Origin: CAYNXB01 sp964401045
Lineage (GTDB): Bacteria > Pseudomonadota > Alphaproteobacteria > Sphingomonadales > Sphingomonadaceae
Direction: 5' to 3'
DNA length: 64,000 nt
NCBI GenBank assembly: GCA_964401045.1
Contig: CAYNXB010000005.1
Span: forward strand, 1 to 64,000
Positions 16,868 through 25,831 of the stretch are shown one piece after another; the first letter of the stretch is position 1; the number at the start of each line of letters is the position of its first letter. The position numbers and the translations under genes were made by a program. The notes below the pieces were generated by a model. It was not told the DNA's origin, did no database searches, and saw nothing but the letters and a program-made list of their open reading frames with translations.

Positions 16868-18664
16868 TCAGCGCTCGGCGAGCAACGGACGCGCGCCGCC
16901 GCCGAGCTTGCGTGCCTTGGCGAGCAGCGCTCGCGCGCTGCGCTCGTCGCCGCCGGCGCGCATGGTCATCGCGAGCGCGTAAGCGGCGCTCCCGCTTGCC
17001 CGCTGGGCCGCGACGGCCGCCTTGGCGGCTTCGCTGGCCGCAGCGATATCGCCGGATTGAAGCGCCGCGCGCGACAGGGCTGCGAGAAGCTGTGGATCGC
17101 GCTCCCCGCCACCGACTGCGCGGGCGTGCGCCAGCAGCGTGCGGGCCCGCCTCCAGTCGCTCTTGGCGAGCGCGAAATCAGCAGCGAGGCGCGCGGCGCG
17201 GCCATCCATCGGATGCTCGGCGAGAAAGTCGCGCGCCTCGGCTTCGGCGGCGTCGATCTCGCCAAGCTGGCGATAGGCCGCGACCATTTTCTCGACTAGC
17301 GACATGTTGCGCCGGATCTGCGCGGCCTTGCGGTATTGCGCGATCGCACCCGCCGCGTCACCCCGCGCCAGGGCGACATCGCCGCCGAGCACGTCGATAT
17401 CCACCGACGCAGGGTATTGCTTCTGAAAGCCCGCGAGCACGGCCTGCGCTTCGCCGAAGTTGCCGCCGTCGAGCAAGTCGCGCACTTTCGCCACGCCGAC
17501 ATCGATCCGCAGGGGATCGTCGCCGTAGCGGAACAGGGTCAGCCGCCCCGCCTCGCCCACGTCGATCGGGGTCGCGATGGTGGCGGGGGCGCGGGCCGCG
17601 CGGTCGAGGAAGGTGGCCGCCGCGCCGCGATCGCCAAGTATCTCGTAGGAGCGGCCGATCAGCGTCAGCAGGTATGGCGAGGCATCGGGTCGTGCCGCCG
17701 CGCTCGCGAAATCCTCGATCACGCCGCGGTAGTCGCCGTCGGCGAACTGGCCGCGTGCGAGCAGCAGCTTGGCATCGGCGTTGTCGGGCTGGAGCTCTGC
17801 AAGCCTGTCGAACGATTGAAGCGCGAGGCCGGGATTGCCCATGCGCAAGTCGAGCACACCGGCGAGCACCAGTCCGGCTGCGTTGTCGTCGTAATCGTCC
17901 CCCGTGCGCCACAGCAGTTTGCGGGCAAGCTCATCGTTGCCGGCACGAGCGGCGAGCACCGCCTGAAGGAAGAAGGCGCGCGAATCGCCGCCGCCAATCT
18001 CGATCATCCGCCGGGTAACCTTGAGCGACGCCCTGGCGCGCCCGAGTTCGCCCAGCGTCGCTGCATATTCGCCAAGCAAGCCGATATCATCGGGATTGCT
18101 TTTGAGACCGTGGGCGAACCAGCCCAGCGCGGTCCGCAGGCCCTGCGCATCGCGCGCCAGTTGCCCGCGGAACTCGATCGCGCGCGGGTTCTCGGGATTG
18201 AGCGCCAGCGCGTTCTGCACAGCTTCGAGCGCAAGGTGATGCTGCGCGTTGCGATAACGCAAGCGGCCGATGTCCACCCACATCTCCGCCGTGCCGACAT
18301 CAATCGCCAGCGCCTTGTCGAAGGCCTCGCCGGCGGCCTGCAGGTTGCCTGCAGCCATTTCGAGCCGGGCGAGTTGGTGGAAGCCGTAGAGTCGCTGATC
18401 AGTCGCGAAGTCGCCTGGCCCGAGCCATTCGCGCGCCGCGTCGAGATCGCCCTGGAGCAGCTGAGCCTCACCCATTGCAGCTGCGACCCGGGGGCGCGAC
18501 GCTCCCTGATCGATGGCCTGCCGTAAAGCCGCTTCGGCGGCGATCCCGTCGCCCCGCGCGAGCGCCTCATGCGCAGTCTTCATCGCATCGCCAGGCGCGG
18601 CCGCGGCCGCGGGCAATGCCAGCACCAGCGAAGCCGCGAGCCAAAATGCGCGCGATTTACGCAT
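16868..18664 (-). CDS. TPR-repeat exported protein of the Prs cluster (PrsT-like)
   Basis: 598 residues, signal peptide (MRKSRAFWLAASLVLALPAAAAAP) then tetratricopeptide repeats over nearly the whole length (for example AIDVGTAEMWVDIGRLRYRN, LALNPENPRAIEFRGQLARD, AELQPDNADAKLLLARGQFA). The position directly after prsR and prsK matches the PEP-CTERM-system TPR protein PrsT. It differs from the described PrsT: about 600 rather than about 900 residues, and no lipobox cysteine, so it would be periplasmic rather than a lipoprotein. Its start overlaps prsR by 8 bp. Probable role: scaffold in exopolysaccharide export. Confidence 0.78.
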   Translation of the reverse strand: MRKSRAFWLAASLVLALPAAAAAPGDAMKTAHEALARGDGIAAEAALRQAIDQGASRPRVAAAMGEAQLLQGDLDAAREWLGPGDFATDQRLYGFHQLARLEMAAGNLQAAGEAFDKALAIDVGTAEMWVDIGRLRYRNAQHHLALEAVQNALALNPENPRAIEFRGQLARDAQGLRTALGWFAHGLKSNPDDIGLLGEYAATLGELGRARASLKVTRRMIEIGGGDSRAFFLQAVLAARAGNDELARKLLWRTGDDYDDNAAGLVLAGVLDLRMGNPGLALQSFDRLAELQPDNADAKLLLARGQFADGDYRGVIEDFASAAARPDASPYLLTLIGRSYEILGDRGAAATFLDRAARAPATIATPIDVGEAGRLTLFRYGDDPLRIDVGVAKVRDLLDGGNFGEAQAVLAGFQKQYPASVDIDVLGGDVALARGDAAGAIAQYRKAAQIRRNMSLVEKMVAAYRQLGEIDAAEAEARDFLAEHPMDGRAARLAADFALAKSDWRRARTLLAHARAVGGGERDPQLLAALSRAALQSGDIAAASEAAKAAVAAQRASGSAAYALAMTMRAGGDERSARALLAKARKLGGGARPLLAER

Positions 18665-20021
18665 GCAAATCGTATTGCTTGATCAGGTCGTAGAGCGTCG
18701 GCCGGCTGATCCCGAGCATCTTGGCCGTGCCGGAGATGTTGCCTTCGTTACGGGCGAGCGCGTGACGGATCACCTTGCGGTCCGCCTGCTCGCGCGCGCT
18801 CCGCAGGTTGAGAGCGCGCACTTCGTCGTCGTCCTCGTTGTCGAGGTCGAGGTCCTCGGCCGATACCAGCTTGCCGTCGGCCATGATTACCGCGCGCTTC
18901 ACCCGATTCTCCAGCTCACGCACGTTGCCCGGCCAGCCCCATCCATCGACGGCCGCCAGCGCGTCCGCAGCGAAGCCCTTCACTTGCGGGTTCATCTCCT
19001 TGGCGAAGCGCTTGAGGAACGCCTTGGCGAGCAGCACCGCGTCGCCCGGACGCTCCGAAAGGCTCGGAATCTTCACCACGATCTCGGCCAGCCGATAGAA
19101 CAAGTCCTCGCGGAAGCGACCGTCACGGATCATCGCCTCGAGATCCTGGTGCGTCGCGCACACGATACGCGTGTCGACCGCGATCGAGCTGCGCCCGCCG
19201 ATGCGTTCGATCGTGCGTTCCTGCAGGAAGCGCAGCAGCTTGACCTGAAGCGGCAGGGGAATGTCCCCGACTTCGTCGAGAAACAGCGTGCCGCCGTGGG
19301 CCTGCTCGATCTTGCCCTCGGTGGTTTTGACCGCCCCGGTGAACGCGCCCTTCTCGTGCCCGAACAGCTCGCTTTCGAGCAGGTTCTCGGGAATCGCCGC
19401 GCAGTTGATGGCGACGAACGCCCCGCGGCGCCGTGCACTCGCCTGGTGGACGCCCTTGGCGAGCAGCTCCTTGCCGGTGCCGCTCGCGCCGAGCAGCATG
19501 ACCGAGACGTTGGTGTTGGCGACCCGCTCGATCGTGCGCGCAACGCGGACCATCTCGGGCGCGGCAGTGATGAGGCCGCCGAGCACGGTGTTGCCGTCGT
19601 CGGACTTGGCCGCCAGCGCGCGGTTCTCTTCTTCGATGCGGTGGAGGTTGAGCGCACGGCGCACGATCAGCCCCAGCTGCTCGATATCGACCGGCTTCTG
19701 GTAGAAATCGTACGCTCCGCGCTGGATCGCGGTCAGCGCGCTCTCACGCGCGCCGTGGCCCGATGCGATGATCACCTTAGTGTCGGGCTTTAGGGCCATG
19801 ATCGCCTCGAGCACGGCGAAGCCTTCGCTTGTGCCGTCGGGATCGGGCGGTAGCCCGAGATCGAGCGTTACCACCGCCGGCGCTTCGGCGCGCAACGCGG
19901 CGATGGCGCTGTCGCGGTCGCGTGCGGGCACGACCTCGAAATCGTCGTAGGCCCACTTGAGCTGGGCCTGCAGGCCCTCGTCGTCCTCGACGACAAGAAG
20001 CTTGGGTTTGCTGTCGGCCAT
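18657..20021 (-). CDS. prsR: PEP-CTERM-box response regulator transcription factor PrsR
   Basis: 454 residues, NtrC-type activator. Receiver domain with Asp54 in VVTLDLGLPPD and the acidic pair in VVEDDEG; AAA+ domain with Walker A GASGTGKE (about 174-181), the sigma54-contacting loop GAFTGA, and Walker B GTLFLDEVGDIP; C-terminal Fis-type helix-turn-helix NISGTAKMLGISRPTLYDLI. It should activate sigma54 promoters when phosphorylated by PrsK. The start is the ATG at 20019-20021, one base after the prsK stop; the upstream in-frame extension reads prsK in another frame. I found no convincing GG-N10-GC promoter in the nearby gaps by eye. Confidence 0.93.
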   Translation of the reverse strand: MADSKPKLLVVEDDEGLQAQLKWAYDDFEVVPARDRDSAIAALRAEAPAVVTLDLGLPPDPDGTSEGFAVLEAIMALKPDTKVIIASGHGARESALTAIQRGAYDFYQKPVDIEQLGLIVRRALNLHRIEEENRALAAKSDDGNTVLGGLITAAPEMVRVARTIERVANTNVSVMLLGASGTGKELLAKGVHQASARRRGAFVAINCAAIPENLLESELFGHEKGAFTGAVKTTEGKIEQAHGGTLFLDEVGDIPLPLQVKLLRFLQERTIERIGGRSSIAVDTRIVCATHQDLEAMIRDGRFREDLFYRLAEIVVKIPSLSERPGDAVLLAKAFLKRFAKEMNPQVKGFAADALAAVDGWGWPGNVRELENRVKRAVIMADGKLVSAEDLDLDNEDDDEVRALNLRSAREQADRKVIRHALARNEGNISGTAKMLGISRPTLYDLIKQYDLHA

Positions 20022-20022
20022 G

Positions 20023-22122
20023 TCAGGCGACCTCCGTTCGGGGTGAAATGCTTGCATCCGCCGCCATCGATAGCGGCAGGTGGACGGTGAAGCGGGTACC
20101 GAGCGCCGGGCGGGATTCGACATCCAGCCGGCCCCCCATCGCGCGGATCAGTTCGCGCGCTTCGAACGCGCCGATCCCGAAGCCGCCGGCGCGCGAGGAA
20201 TGGAACGGCTTGAACAGCCGCGTGCGGACGAACTCGGGCGTCATGCCCTCGCCGCTGTCGATCACTTCGATCGATCCGTGCAACTGGCCCGCAGCGGTGC
20301 TGAGGAATACCGGTTGCCCGGGAGGGCTGGCCTCCACCGCGTTCTGCACGAGGTGGACGAGCGCCTGTTCGAGCCCTTCGCGCTGCGCCGTGACGAAGCA
20401 ACTTTCGCACTGCGCGACGACAACCGGATGCTGGCTCTGGTAACGCGCGGCGATCGCGGCGGCGATGGTGGCGAGATCGACGGCCGCGGCTTGCTCGGCC
20501 CCGCCCCCGCCATAGCGGCCGAGCCGCGCCAGCAGCGCGTTGAGCTTGTCGGCGCTGTTGCGCAGCGTGACCAGCATGTCGGCGCGGAACGCGGGGTTGT
20601 CGGCGTGCTTTTCGGCATTGCGTGCGAGCAGCGAGAGCTGGCTGGCGAGGTTCTTGATGTCGTGCATCACGAACGCGATGCGGCGGTTGAATTCGTCGAA
20701 CCGCTGCGCTTCGCCGAGCGCTTCCTGCCCCGCTTGCTCGGCGAGATAGCTCGCGAGCTGGCGGCCGATCACCCGTAGCAGGTCGAAGTCTTCCCAATCG
20801 AGCGTGCGTGCGACCGGCGGACGGGCAAGCACGACTACGCCGATCAGGCGGTCGTAGTGCAACAACGGCACGAGCGCCCAGGCATCCCGCGTCTCGAACA
20901 GCCATTGCGGGATGGTTTCCCGCGCGATCCTGCCACCACGGCCGCTGCGGACGTCGTCGAGATCGAGGATATACTGCTCCGCCTCGATGAACGCGGCGGT
21001 GGCGCGGGGCAGCGCCTCGCCCGGCACCGCAACCTGCGGCCAGCGCCAATTGGCATCGAGCGTGAGCGCGCCGGTTTCAGTTGGCGTCAGCAGAAGCCCT
21101 GCGGGGCTATCGGTAACGTCGGCGACGGCCTCGATCACGCGTTCGTGCAAGTCGAGCGCCTCGGAGCCCGCGCGCCCGATCGTCTGGGTGAACCGGAGCC
21201 ACTCGGCCCGATAGTCGTAGCGATGCTGGAACAGATGCTTCGTCAGCGTCACCCGCAGCCAGCCACGCAGCCGCCTGGAGGGCAGGAATACCAGCGCGGC
21301 TGCGCTGGCGATGACCAGGAATGCGAGCTGGACCAGGCTGCCGAAGTCCCCGCCGGTATAGGCCAGCCACTGCGAGATCGCGACCATCGCCACCAGATAA
21401 CCGCCGATTACCAGCAGCGAGAACGACTGGAACGCGAACGAGCGCGACGGCCGCAGGCGCAGTTCGTCGCCCCCGCGCATCATGCCGAGCGCGAGCAACG
21501 CGGCCATCACCAGCGGCGAGCCACCGCGCAGCGCTTCGAGCGTGCCGGGCGCGCTCTTCGAAAGGTGGGCAACGGTGTAAAAGTTGAGATCGTAGAGCCA
21601 CATCGCCGCGAGCGCGGCCGCCGGCCAGCGAAGCTGCAGCCGCGCGGCAGGCGATGCGCCGGCGAACAGGTTGTGCACCAGCACCAGCGCGCCGACGCAG
21701 AACAGCAGACGGAACATCGTCCCGACCTCGGCCAGCGTCTCGGCCGCAGGGAAGGTCGGCGCGATGTGCCCGCCGAGCACGATGAGCGTGAACTGCAGCA
21801 GCTCCACGAAGCCCAGCGCGAGCACCACCGGGCGGATCGGCCTGACGCTGGTATGGCGTTCGTCGTTCGCGAACAGCCGGTAGAGCACCCACAACCAGGC
21901 CAGATACGATGCGCTGAGGATCAACTGGGTCTCGTGCGCCTCCCGTCCGAGCACCGGCACCGCCAGCGCCCAGCTTCCGCTGACCACGAGTGCGGCGACG
22001 ATCGCTCTCGACGATGAGCCGAAGCTGTCGCGACGCGACATCAGCCATGCCGCTACCGCGTAGGCGGCGATCGCGCCGGTTACGCACAGCGAGGTGGCGA
22101 AGACGAGGAACGTGCCGGTCAT
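20023..22122 (-). CDS. prsK: PEP-CTERM system sensor histidine kinase PrsK
   Basis: 699 residues: an N-terminal region of about eight or nine membrane spans (residues 1-290), a GAF-like cytoplasmic domain (about 310-460), a dimerisation/phosphoacceptor helix with His487 in FVMHDIKNLASQLSLLARNA, and a HATPase domain with N-box LVHLVQNAVEASPPG and G-boxes DSGEGM and GGFGIGAFEA. This layout and the HDIKN motif are those of PrsK. Its 3' end is 1 base from prsR and its start overlaps the sugar transferase stop by 4 bases, so all are one operon for control of exopolysaccharide/surface protein export. Confidence 0.93.
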   Translation of the reverse strand: MTGTFLVFATSLCVTGAIAAYAVAAWLMSRRDSFGSSSRAIVAALVVSGSWALAVPVLGREAHETQLILSASYLAWLWVLYRLFANDERHTSVRPIRPVVLALGFVELLQFTLIVLGGHIAPTFPAAETLAEVGTMFRLLFCVGALVLVHNLFAGASPAARLQLRWPAAALAAMWLYDLNFYTVAHLSKSAPGTLEALRGGSPLVMAALLALGMMRGGDELRLRPSRSFAFQSFSLLVIGGYLVAMVAISQWLAYTGGDFGSLVQLAFLVIASAAALVFLPSRRLRGWLRVTLTKHLFQHRYDYRAEWLRFTQTIGRAGSEALDLHERVIEAVADVTDSPAGLLLTPTETGALTLDANWRWPQVAVPGEALPRATAAFIEAEQYILDLDDVRSGRGGRIARETIPQWLFETRDAWALVPLLHYDRLIGVVVLARPPVARTLDWEDFDLLRVIGRQLASYLAEQAGQEALGEAQRFDEFNRRIAFVMHDIKNLASQLSLLARNAEKHADNPAFRADMLVTLRNSADKLNALLARLGRYGGGGAEQAAAVDLATIAAAIAARYQSQHPVVVAQCESCFVTAQREGLEQALVHLVQNAVEASPPGQPVFLSTAAGQLHGSIEVIDSGEGMTPEFVRTRLFKPFHSSRAGGFGIGAFEARELIRAMGGRLDVESRPALGTRFTVHLPLSMAADASISPRTEVA

Positions 22123-23513
22123 CGTGCGCCCTCGTTCCAGAGCACGACCCGCAGCGTCTGGAGCAGGATCAGCAGGTCGAGGAAGGGTGTGTAGTTCTTC
22201 GCGTAATAGAGATCGTATTCGAGCTTGTGCCGCGCATCCTCGATCGAGGCGCCGTAGGGATAATTGATCTGCGCCCAGCCGGTGATGCCCGGCTTCACCA
22301 TGTGCCGCTCCGCGTAATAGGGCAGCTTGTCTTCCAGATCGTCGACGAACGTGGGCACTTCGGGGCGTGGGCCGACGAAGCTCATCTCGCCCTTGAGTAC
22401 GCTCCAGGTCTGCGGCAGCTCATCGATCCGCAACTTGCGGATCAGACGGCCCAAGCGGGTGACCCGCGGATCGTCCTTCTGCGCCCACCTGGCGCCATCC
22501 CTCTCCGCGTCAGTGCGCATGGAGCGCAGCTTGATCAGCTCGAATGGCTGGCCGTAGAGGCCGACGCGGCGTTGACGGAAGAACGCCGGCCCGCGGCTGT
22601 CGAGCTTAACCAGCGCCGCGAAGATCACGATGATCGGCCAGGTGACGAACAGCAACAGGCTGCTCGCCGCGATGTCGAACGCGCGCTTTGCCATGCTCGA
22701 CATCATCCGGCCCGAGGAGAAACCGTCCGAGAAGATCAGCCAGCTCGGGTTGAGGGTGTCGAGATCGACGCGGCCGGTCTCGCGTTCCATGAAGCTCGAG
22801 AAGTCGTTGACGTGCACGCCGGCGGTCTTGATCCGTAGCAGGTCTTTCAGGGGCAGCGCGTTGCGCCGCTCCTCGAGAGCCAGGACCACCTCGCTGATCC
22901 CGAGCTGGTCGACATGGCGAGCGAGATCGGGGATCGCGTCGCGCGGCACCGCCTGACCGATCACCGGCTGGCTCTCGTTCATGCCGACATAGCCGATGAT
23001 CGCGAAGCCGCTCTCCGCCCTTTCCGCGAGCGCGCGCAGGCGGTCCGCGCGATGACCGTCGCCGAGCACAAGCACGCGGCGGCGAAACGCGTCGACGCCA
23101 AGCAGGCCGCCGACCAGCAGCCGGTTGAGGATCAGGAACAGGACTGCGAGGCCCATCGCAAGGAGGAGCGTCGAGCGCCAGAACGTGTCGCCGGGAATGG
23201 CGAAGTCCAGCACCACCAGCGCGATGATGCCGAGGCTCACCGCGACCAGCAGCCGGGCACTGGCATAGCGCATCGAGCGGAGTGCGTCGGTGCCATAGAC
23301 GCCAACCGAGATCATCGCCGTCAGCACGACCCCGGCGAACGCCACGAGCGCGCCGAAGCGACCGGAAATGGGGCCTGCGTCCATGCCGATCTGTGCCGCG
23401 CGCAGGTCCCATGCCGCTTCGTTCGCGAACACCAGAAGCAGGCAATCGATCAGCCCCAACAGGATGACCGCGTGCGGGATATAGTGTTTGAACAGGCGGA
23501 TCATCGCTCTCAC
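22119..23513 (-). CDS. Polyprenyl-phosphate sugar phosphotransferase, XrtA/PEP-CTERM cluster type (TIGR03013-like)
   Basis: 464 residues. N-terminal part has four or five membrane spans, then a Rossmann-like segment (RRVLVLGDGHRADRLRALAE), then a C-terminal bacterial sugar transferase domain (MAKRAFDIAASSLLLFVTWP; FELIKLRSMRTDAE; LRIDELPQTWSVLKGEMSF; GPRPEVP; KPGITGWAQINYPYG). Such enzymes transfer a sugar-1-phosphate to undecaprenyl phosphate and start exopolysaccharide repeat-unit synthesis. It is the first gene of the operon with prsK, prsR and the TPR gene. The initiator could be M1 or M4. Confidence 0.92.
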   Translation of the reverse strand: MRAMIRLFKHYIPHAVILLGLIDCLLLVFANEAAWDLRAAQIGMDAGPISGRFGALVAFAGVVLTAMISVGVYGTDALRSMRYASARLLVAVSLGIIALVVLDFAIPGDTFWRSTLLLAMGLAVLFLILNRLLVGGLLGVDAFRRRVLVLGDGHRADRLRALAERAESGFAIIGYVGMNESQPVIGQAVPRDAIPDLARHVDQLGISEVVLALEERRNALPLKDLLRIKTAGVHVNDFSSFMERETGRVDLDTLNPSWLIFSDGFSSGRMMSSMAKRAFDIAASSLLLFVTWPIIVIFAALVKLDSRGPAFFRQRRVGLYGQPFELIKLRSMRTDAERDGARWAQKDDPRVTRLGRLIRKLRIDELPQTWSVLKGEMSFVGPRPEVPTFVDDLEDKLPYYAERHMVKPGITGWAQINYPYGASIEDARHKLEYDLYYAKNYTPFLDLLILLQTLRVVLWNEGAR

Positions 23514-23575
23514 CGCAAGGCAGCCCGCGTCGGTGCGGACCGCCCAGGGGCTTAGGAGCGAGAGGTGAAGCGTCG

Positions 23576-23607
23576 GTAAATTTTACAGGAAACCTGTCGG
23601 ATTTCCT
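23576..23607. other. Two adjacent palindromes between the sugar transferase and the small membrane protein gene
   Basis: GTAAATTTTAC (23576-23586) is a perfect palindrome around one base, followed at once by AGGAAA-N9-TTTCCT (23587-23607). The second overlaps the stop codon of the small membrane protein gene and could be its terminator. Both lie 60-95 bp upstream of the sugar transferase start and could also be operator sites for the prs operon. Confidence 0.4.
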
Positions 23608-23918
23608 TACTGTCCGTCGGCCTTGTCGGCCGCGTTCTCGACCGCTTGGCCGGCATTCTGCGCGGCATCGCCGACGTTTTCGGCCGCGGCGCCGACCTTG
23701 TCCGCCGCATTCGCCATTGCGTTGTCCTTGGCCATTTCGGCCCCGCCCATCTGGGTGAACGCCCAGATGCCGACCAACACCGCCAACAGGACGACGAACA
23801 GCACGAACCAGGTCGTACCGCCGCTGCCCCGGCGCGGTTCGCCATCGTTGACGATGGTGGTGGTCGTGTGGGTGTTGCCTTCGGGGGTATCCACCCGTGT
23901 GATGCGTTCCTCGGTCAT
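23607..23918 (-). CDS. Small single-span membrane protein with Ala/Asn-rich amphipathic tail
   Basis: 103 residues. One membrane span (WFVLFVVLLAVLVGIWAF, about 37-54), a Thr-rich N-terminus and a C-terminal tail of repeated A-ADK-x-AAEN-x-GDAAQNAGQAVENAADKA type, predicted amphipathic helix or coiled coil like in YtxH/CsbD-like stress proteins. AGGGAG lies about 12 nt before the ATG. Function unknown; the family is not recognised beyond this general type. Confidence 0.68.
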   Translation of the reverse strand: MTEERITRVDTPEGNTHTTTTIVNDGEPRRGSGGTTWFVLFVVLLAVLVGIWAFTQMGGAEMAKDNAMANAADKVGAAAENVGDAAQNAGQAVENAADKADGQ

Positions 23919-24082
23919 GGTTTCGGCGCTCCCTGGAATGGTTGATTGGCGGCGAAACGTGCGTCCGGGCGGGTGGGTTCCACTACCGTTGGTTGAGCAG
24001 TGCGAGAGGGGGTCTGCTTTACCGCGCTTTAACCATGCCGCGCCGCGCCGGATTAACGCCTGTGCGCTAGACCACGCGCGCC

Positions 24083-24622
24083 ATGGCCCAGATCAGAAAG
24101 CCCGCGATTACGCCCAAGGTCTATCGCCACTTTGCGGCGATCACTGTGATCATCACGCTTACGCTGGGGTTCTTTGCCAACGGCGAAGGCCGCCAGGCGC
24201 TGGCCGACGAAGGCTCCGGGCTACACCACAAGGCCGAGATGCAGCGCGCGCAAGTCGCCCGGTTTGGGCAGGCCAGACTGATCCAGCGCCAGCCGAAGCC
24301 CGCCAGCGATTGGGGCGCACAAGGCGACGGCGATTTCGATGCCGATTACGCCATGCCGTCGGACAGTGGCGCGACGACGCGCGTTTCCGGGACCTGGCAA
24401 GGCCGCGTGGGCTCGAATTCGAAGATGCCCGGGTCCTATGCCCCGTACGGCATCAGCCAGGCTGAATGGGAGGCGATGAGCGAGGAGCAGCGCGAGGCAT
24501 TCCTGCGCGCCCGCACCGGCTCACAGCCGGCGCTAAGCGCTGCGCAGCAGCAACACGCTGCCGAGCGATTGCTTGCCGCCTCGGCCGCTCGCGCCGGGGA
24601 AGCCGGCGAAAGCGACGACTAG
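24083..24622 (+). CDS. Membrane-anchored or exported protein of unknown function
   Basis: 179 residues. One N-terminal hydrophobic segment (about 17-33, HFAAITVIITLTLGFFANG) followed by a charged, Gln/Ala-rich region. It contains the acidic WGAQGDGDFDADYAM and ends in an Ala/Glu/Asp tail with an amphipathic helix SEEQREAFLRARTG. No family recognised. It has no clear Shine-Dalgarno and is convergent with the ModE-type regulator, 4 bp between stops. The 164-bp gap upstream (23919-24082) holds nothing I can name apart from the ribosome-binding site of the divergent small membrane protein. Confidence 0.6.
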   Translation: MAQIRKPAITPKVYRHFAAITVIITLTLGFFANGEGRQALADEGSGLHHKAEMQRAQVARFGQARLIQRQPKPASDWGAQGDGDFDADYAMPSDSGATTRVSGTWQGRVGSNSKMPGSYAPYGISQAEWEAMSEEQREAFLRARTGSQPALSAAQQQHAAERLLAASAARAGEAGESDD

Positions 24623-24626
24623 CCTG

Positions 24627-25007
24627 CTATTTCGACGCGCGCGGCGTATCGCGCAGCGCTTTTTCGAGCGTCTGCCGCGGCTTCCCGCCTGTTCCGCCTG
24701 TCGCCGCATCGACGAGCTCTTCGTATGCTTCGAGCGCCCGTTGGCCAGCCTCGGTAAGCCGCGCGCCAGCCTTGCTGCCGCTCCCCGGATGCGCGTCGAC
24801 CAGCGTATCGCGGAAGCAACGGTTCATCGTATCGACCAGCAGCCACGCCCGGCGATAGCTCATGCCCATTGCCCGCCCCGCCCCGGCGATCGAGCCGACG
24901 CGCTCGATCTGCCGCAGCAGCTCCGCCTTGCCCGGCCCCATCGCGATCTCCTCACCGCACATCAGCTGGAGCTTGAGTTTGAGCTCGCATTTGATCCTGG
25001 TCGGCAT
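24627..25007 (-). CDS. ModE-type winged helix-turn-helix regulator (DNA-binding domain only)
   Basis: 126 residues. Matches the N-terminal winged-helix domain of ModE: GPGKAELLRQIERVGSIAGA followed by GRAMGMSYRRAWLLVDTMN and RLTEAGQRALEAYEEL. The two C-terminal Mop/TOBE molybdate-binding domains of E. coli ModE (262 aa) are absent, so molybdate sensing, if any, must occur otherwise. The start ATG at 25005-25007 begins MPTRIKCELKLKLQ; a longer in-frame extension runs through the palindrome and into modA on the other strand and is rejected. Divergent from modABC with a 38-bp gap containing the palindrome at 25017-25038, so self- and mod-regulation is likely. Confidence 0.85.
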   Translation of the reverse strand: MPTRIKCELKLKLQLMCGEEIAMGPGKAELLRQIERVGSIAGAGRAMGMSYRRAWLLVDTMNRCFRDTLVDAHPGSGSKAGARLTEAGQRALEAYEELVDAATGGTGGKPRQTLEKALRDTPRASK

Positions 25008-25016
25008 GATAGACCT

Positions 25017-25038
25017 GCTATGTTCCCTCGAATATAGC
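25017..25038. promoter_or_regulatory. Palindromic operator between the ModE-type gene and modABC
   Basis: Arms GCTATGTTC and GAATATAGC (8 of 9 positions symmetric) are separated by 4 bases. The GCTAT/ATAGC ends resemble the CGCTATA-type half-sites of known ModE boxes. It starts 10 bp from the regulator ATG and ends 8 bp from the modA ATG. Confidence 0.65.
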
Positions 25039-25045
25039 TCGCGCG

Positions 25046-25831
25046 ATGATACCGAATCGCCTTCGAACGATCTTCGCCATCTTGTGCGCGCTGCTGGTGG
25101 CCGCGTGCAATGCCTCTTCCAAGGCGGACGCGGATGGCCAGGGCCCGGTGGTGCTCGCTGCTGCGAGCCTGCAGGAAGCGCTGACCGAAGCCGCGGATGC
25201 CTGGGCCAAAGCCGGCCATCTTCCACCGGCCCTATCGTTCGCCGGCAGCCCGGCGCTGGCACGCCAGATCGAAAGCGGTGCGCCGGCGGATGTATTCATT
25301 TCCGCCGATGAAGAATGGATGGACGAACTCGAGCAGAAAGGCCTCGTGCGTGACGGCACGCGGCGAGCCTTGCTCGGCAACGCGATCGTGCTGATCGCGC
25401 CCAAAGGCAGCCGCGTGGCAGTCTCGCTGGACAAGCCAGAAAGCCTCGCTGCTGCGCTCGGCAACGGCCGCCTGGCGATGGCCGATCCCGAAGCCGTCCC
25501 CGCAGGACGCTACGGCAAGACGGCGCTCGAAAGCCTTGGCATCTGGCGAAGCATGTCCGCGAAGGTTGCGCCCGCGGAGAACGTTCGCGCCGCGCTGGCG
25601 CTGGTCGAACGCGGACAGGCGCCGCTCGGCGTGGTCTATGCGACCGATGCGCAGGCCTCGGACAAAGTCGAGGTTGTCGCCCGCTTCCCGGCCGGGAGCC
25701 ATCCGCCGATCCGCTATCCGGCCGCCGTGCTGGAGGCGTCCAAGAATGGCGACGCCGCGCCGTTCCTCACCTTCCTGCAATCGGACGAGGCGCGCGGGAT
25801 CTTTGCCCGCCACGGCTTCACCGCGTCGTAA
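25046..25831 (+). CDS. modA: Molybdate ABC transporter, substrate-binding lipoprotein
   Basis: 261 residues. Lipoprotein signal with lipobox LVAAC (Cys22 or so) ahead of the mature chain. Type II periplasmic binding fold: VVLAAASLQEALTEAADAW at the first strand, SFAGSPALARQIESGAPADV, FISADEEWMDEL, and PEAVPAGRYGKTALE, all ModA signatures. It captures molybdate (or tungstate) in the periplasm. It is the first gene of modABC; its stop TAA shares one base with the modB ATG. Confidence 0.94.
   Translation: MIPNRLRTIFAILCALLVAACNASSKADADGQGPVVLAAASLQEALTEAADAWAKAGHLPPALSFAGSPALARQIESGAPADVFISADEEWMDELEQKGLVRDGTRRALLGNAIVLIAPKGSRVAVSLDKPESLAAALGNGRLAMADPEAVPAGRYGKTALESLGIWRSMSAKVAPAENVRAALALVERGQAPLGVVYATDAQASDKVEVVARFPAGSHPPIRYPAAVLEASKNGDAAPFLTFLQSDEARGIFARHGFTAS

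Noticed and set aside
22119..24082. Sigma54 promoter (GG-N10-GC) for the PrsR regulon
   Set aside because: Near matches in the gaps at 23514-23606 and 23919-24082 have the wrong spacing by one base; none is convincing by eye.
25017..25038. A third LexA box at the mod palindrome
   Set aside because: It contains one GTTC, but there is no second GTTC at 7-base spacing; the symmetry fits a ModE-type operator instead.
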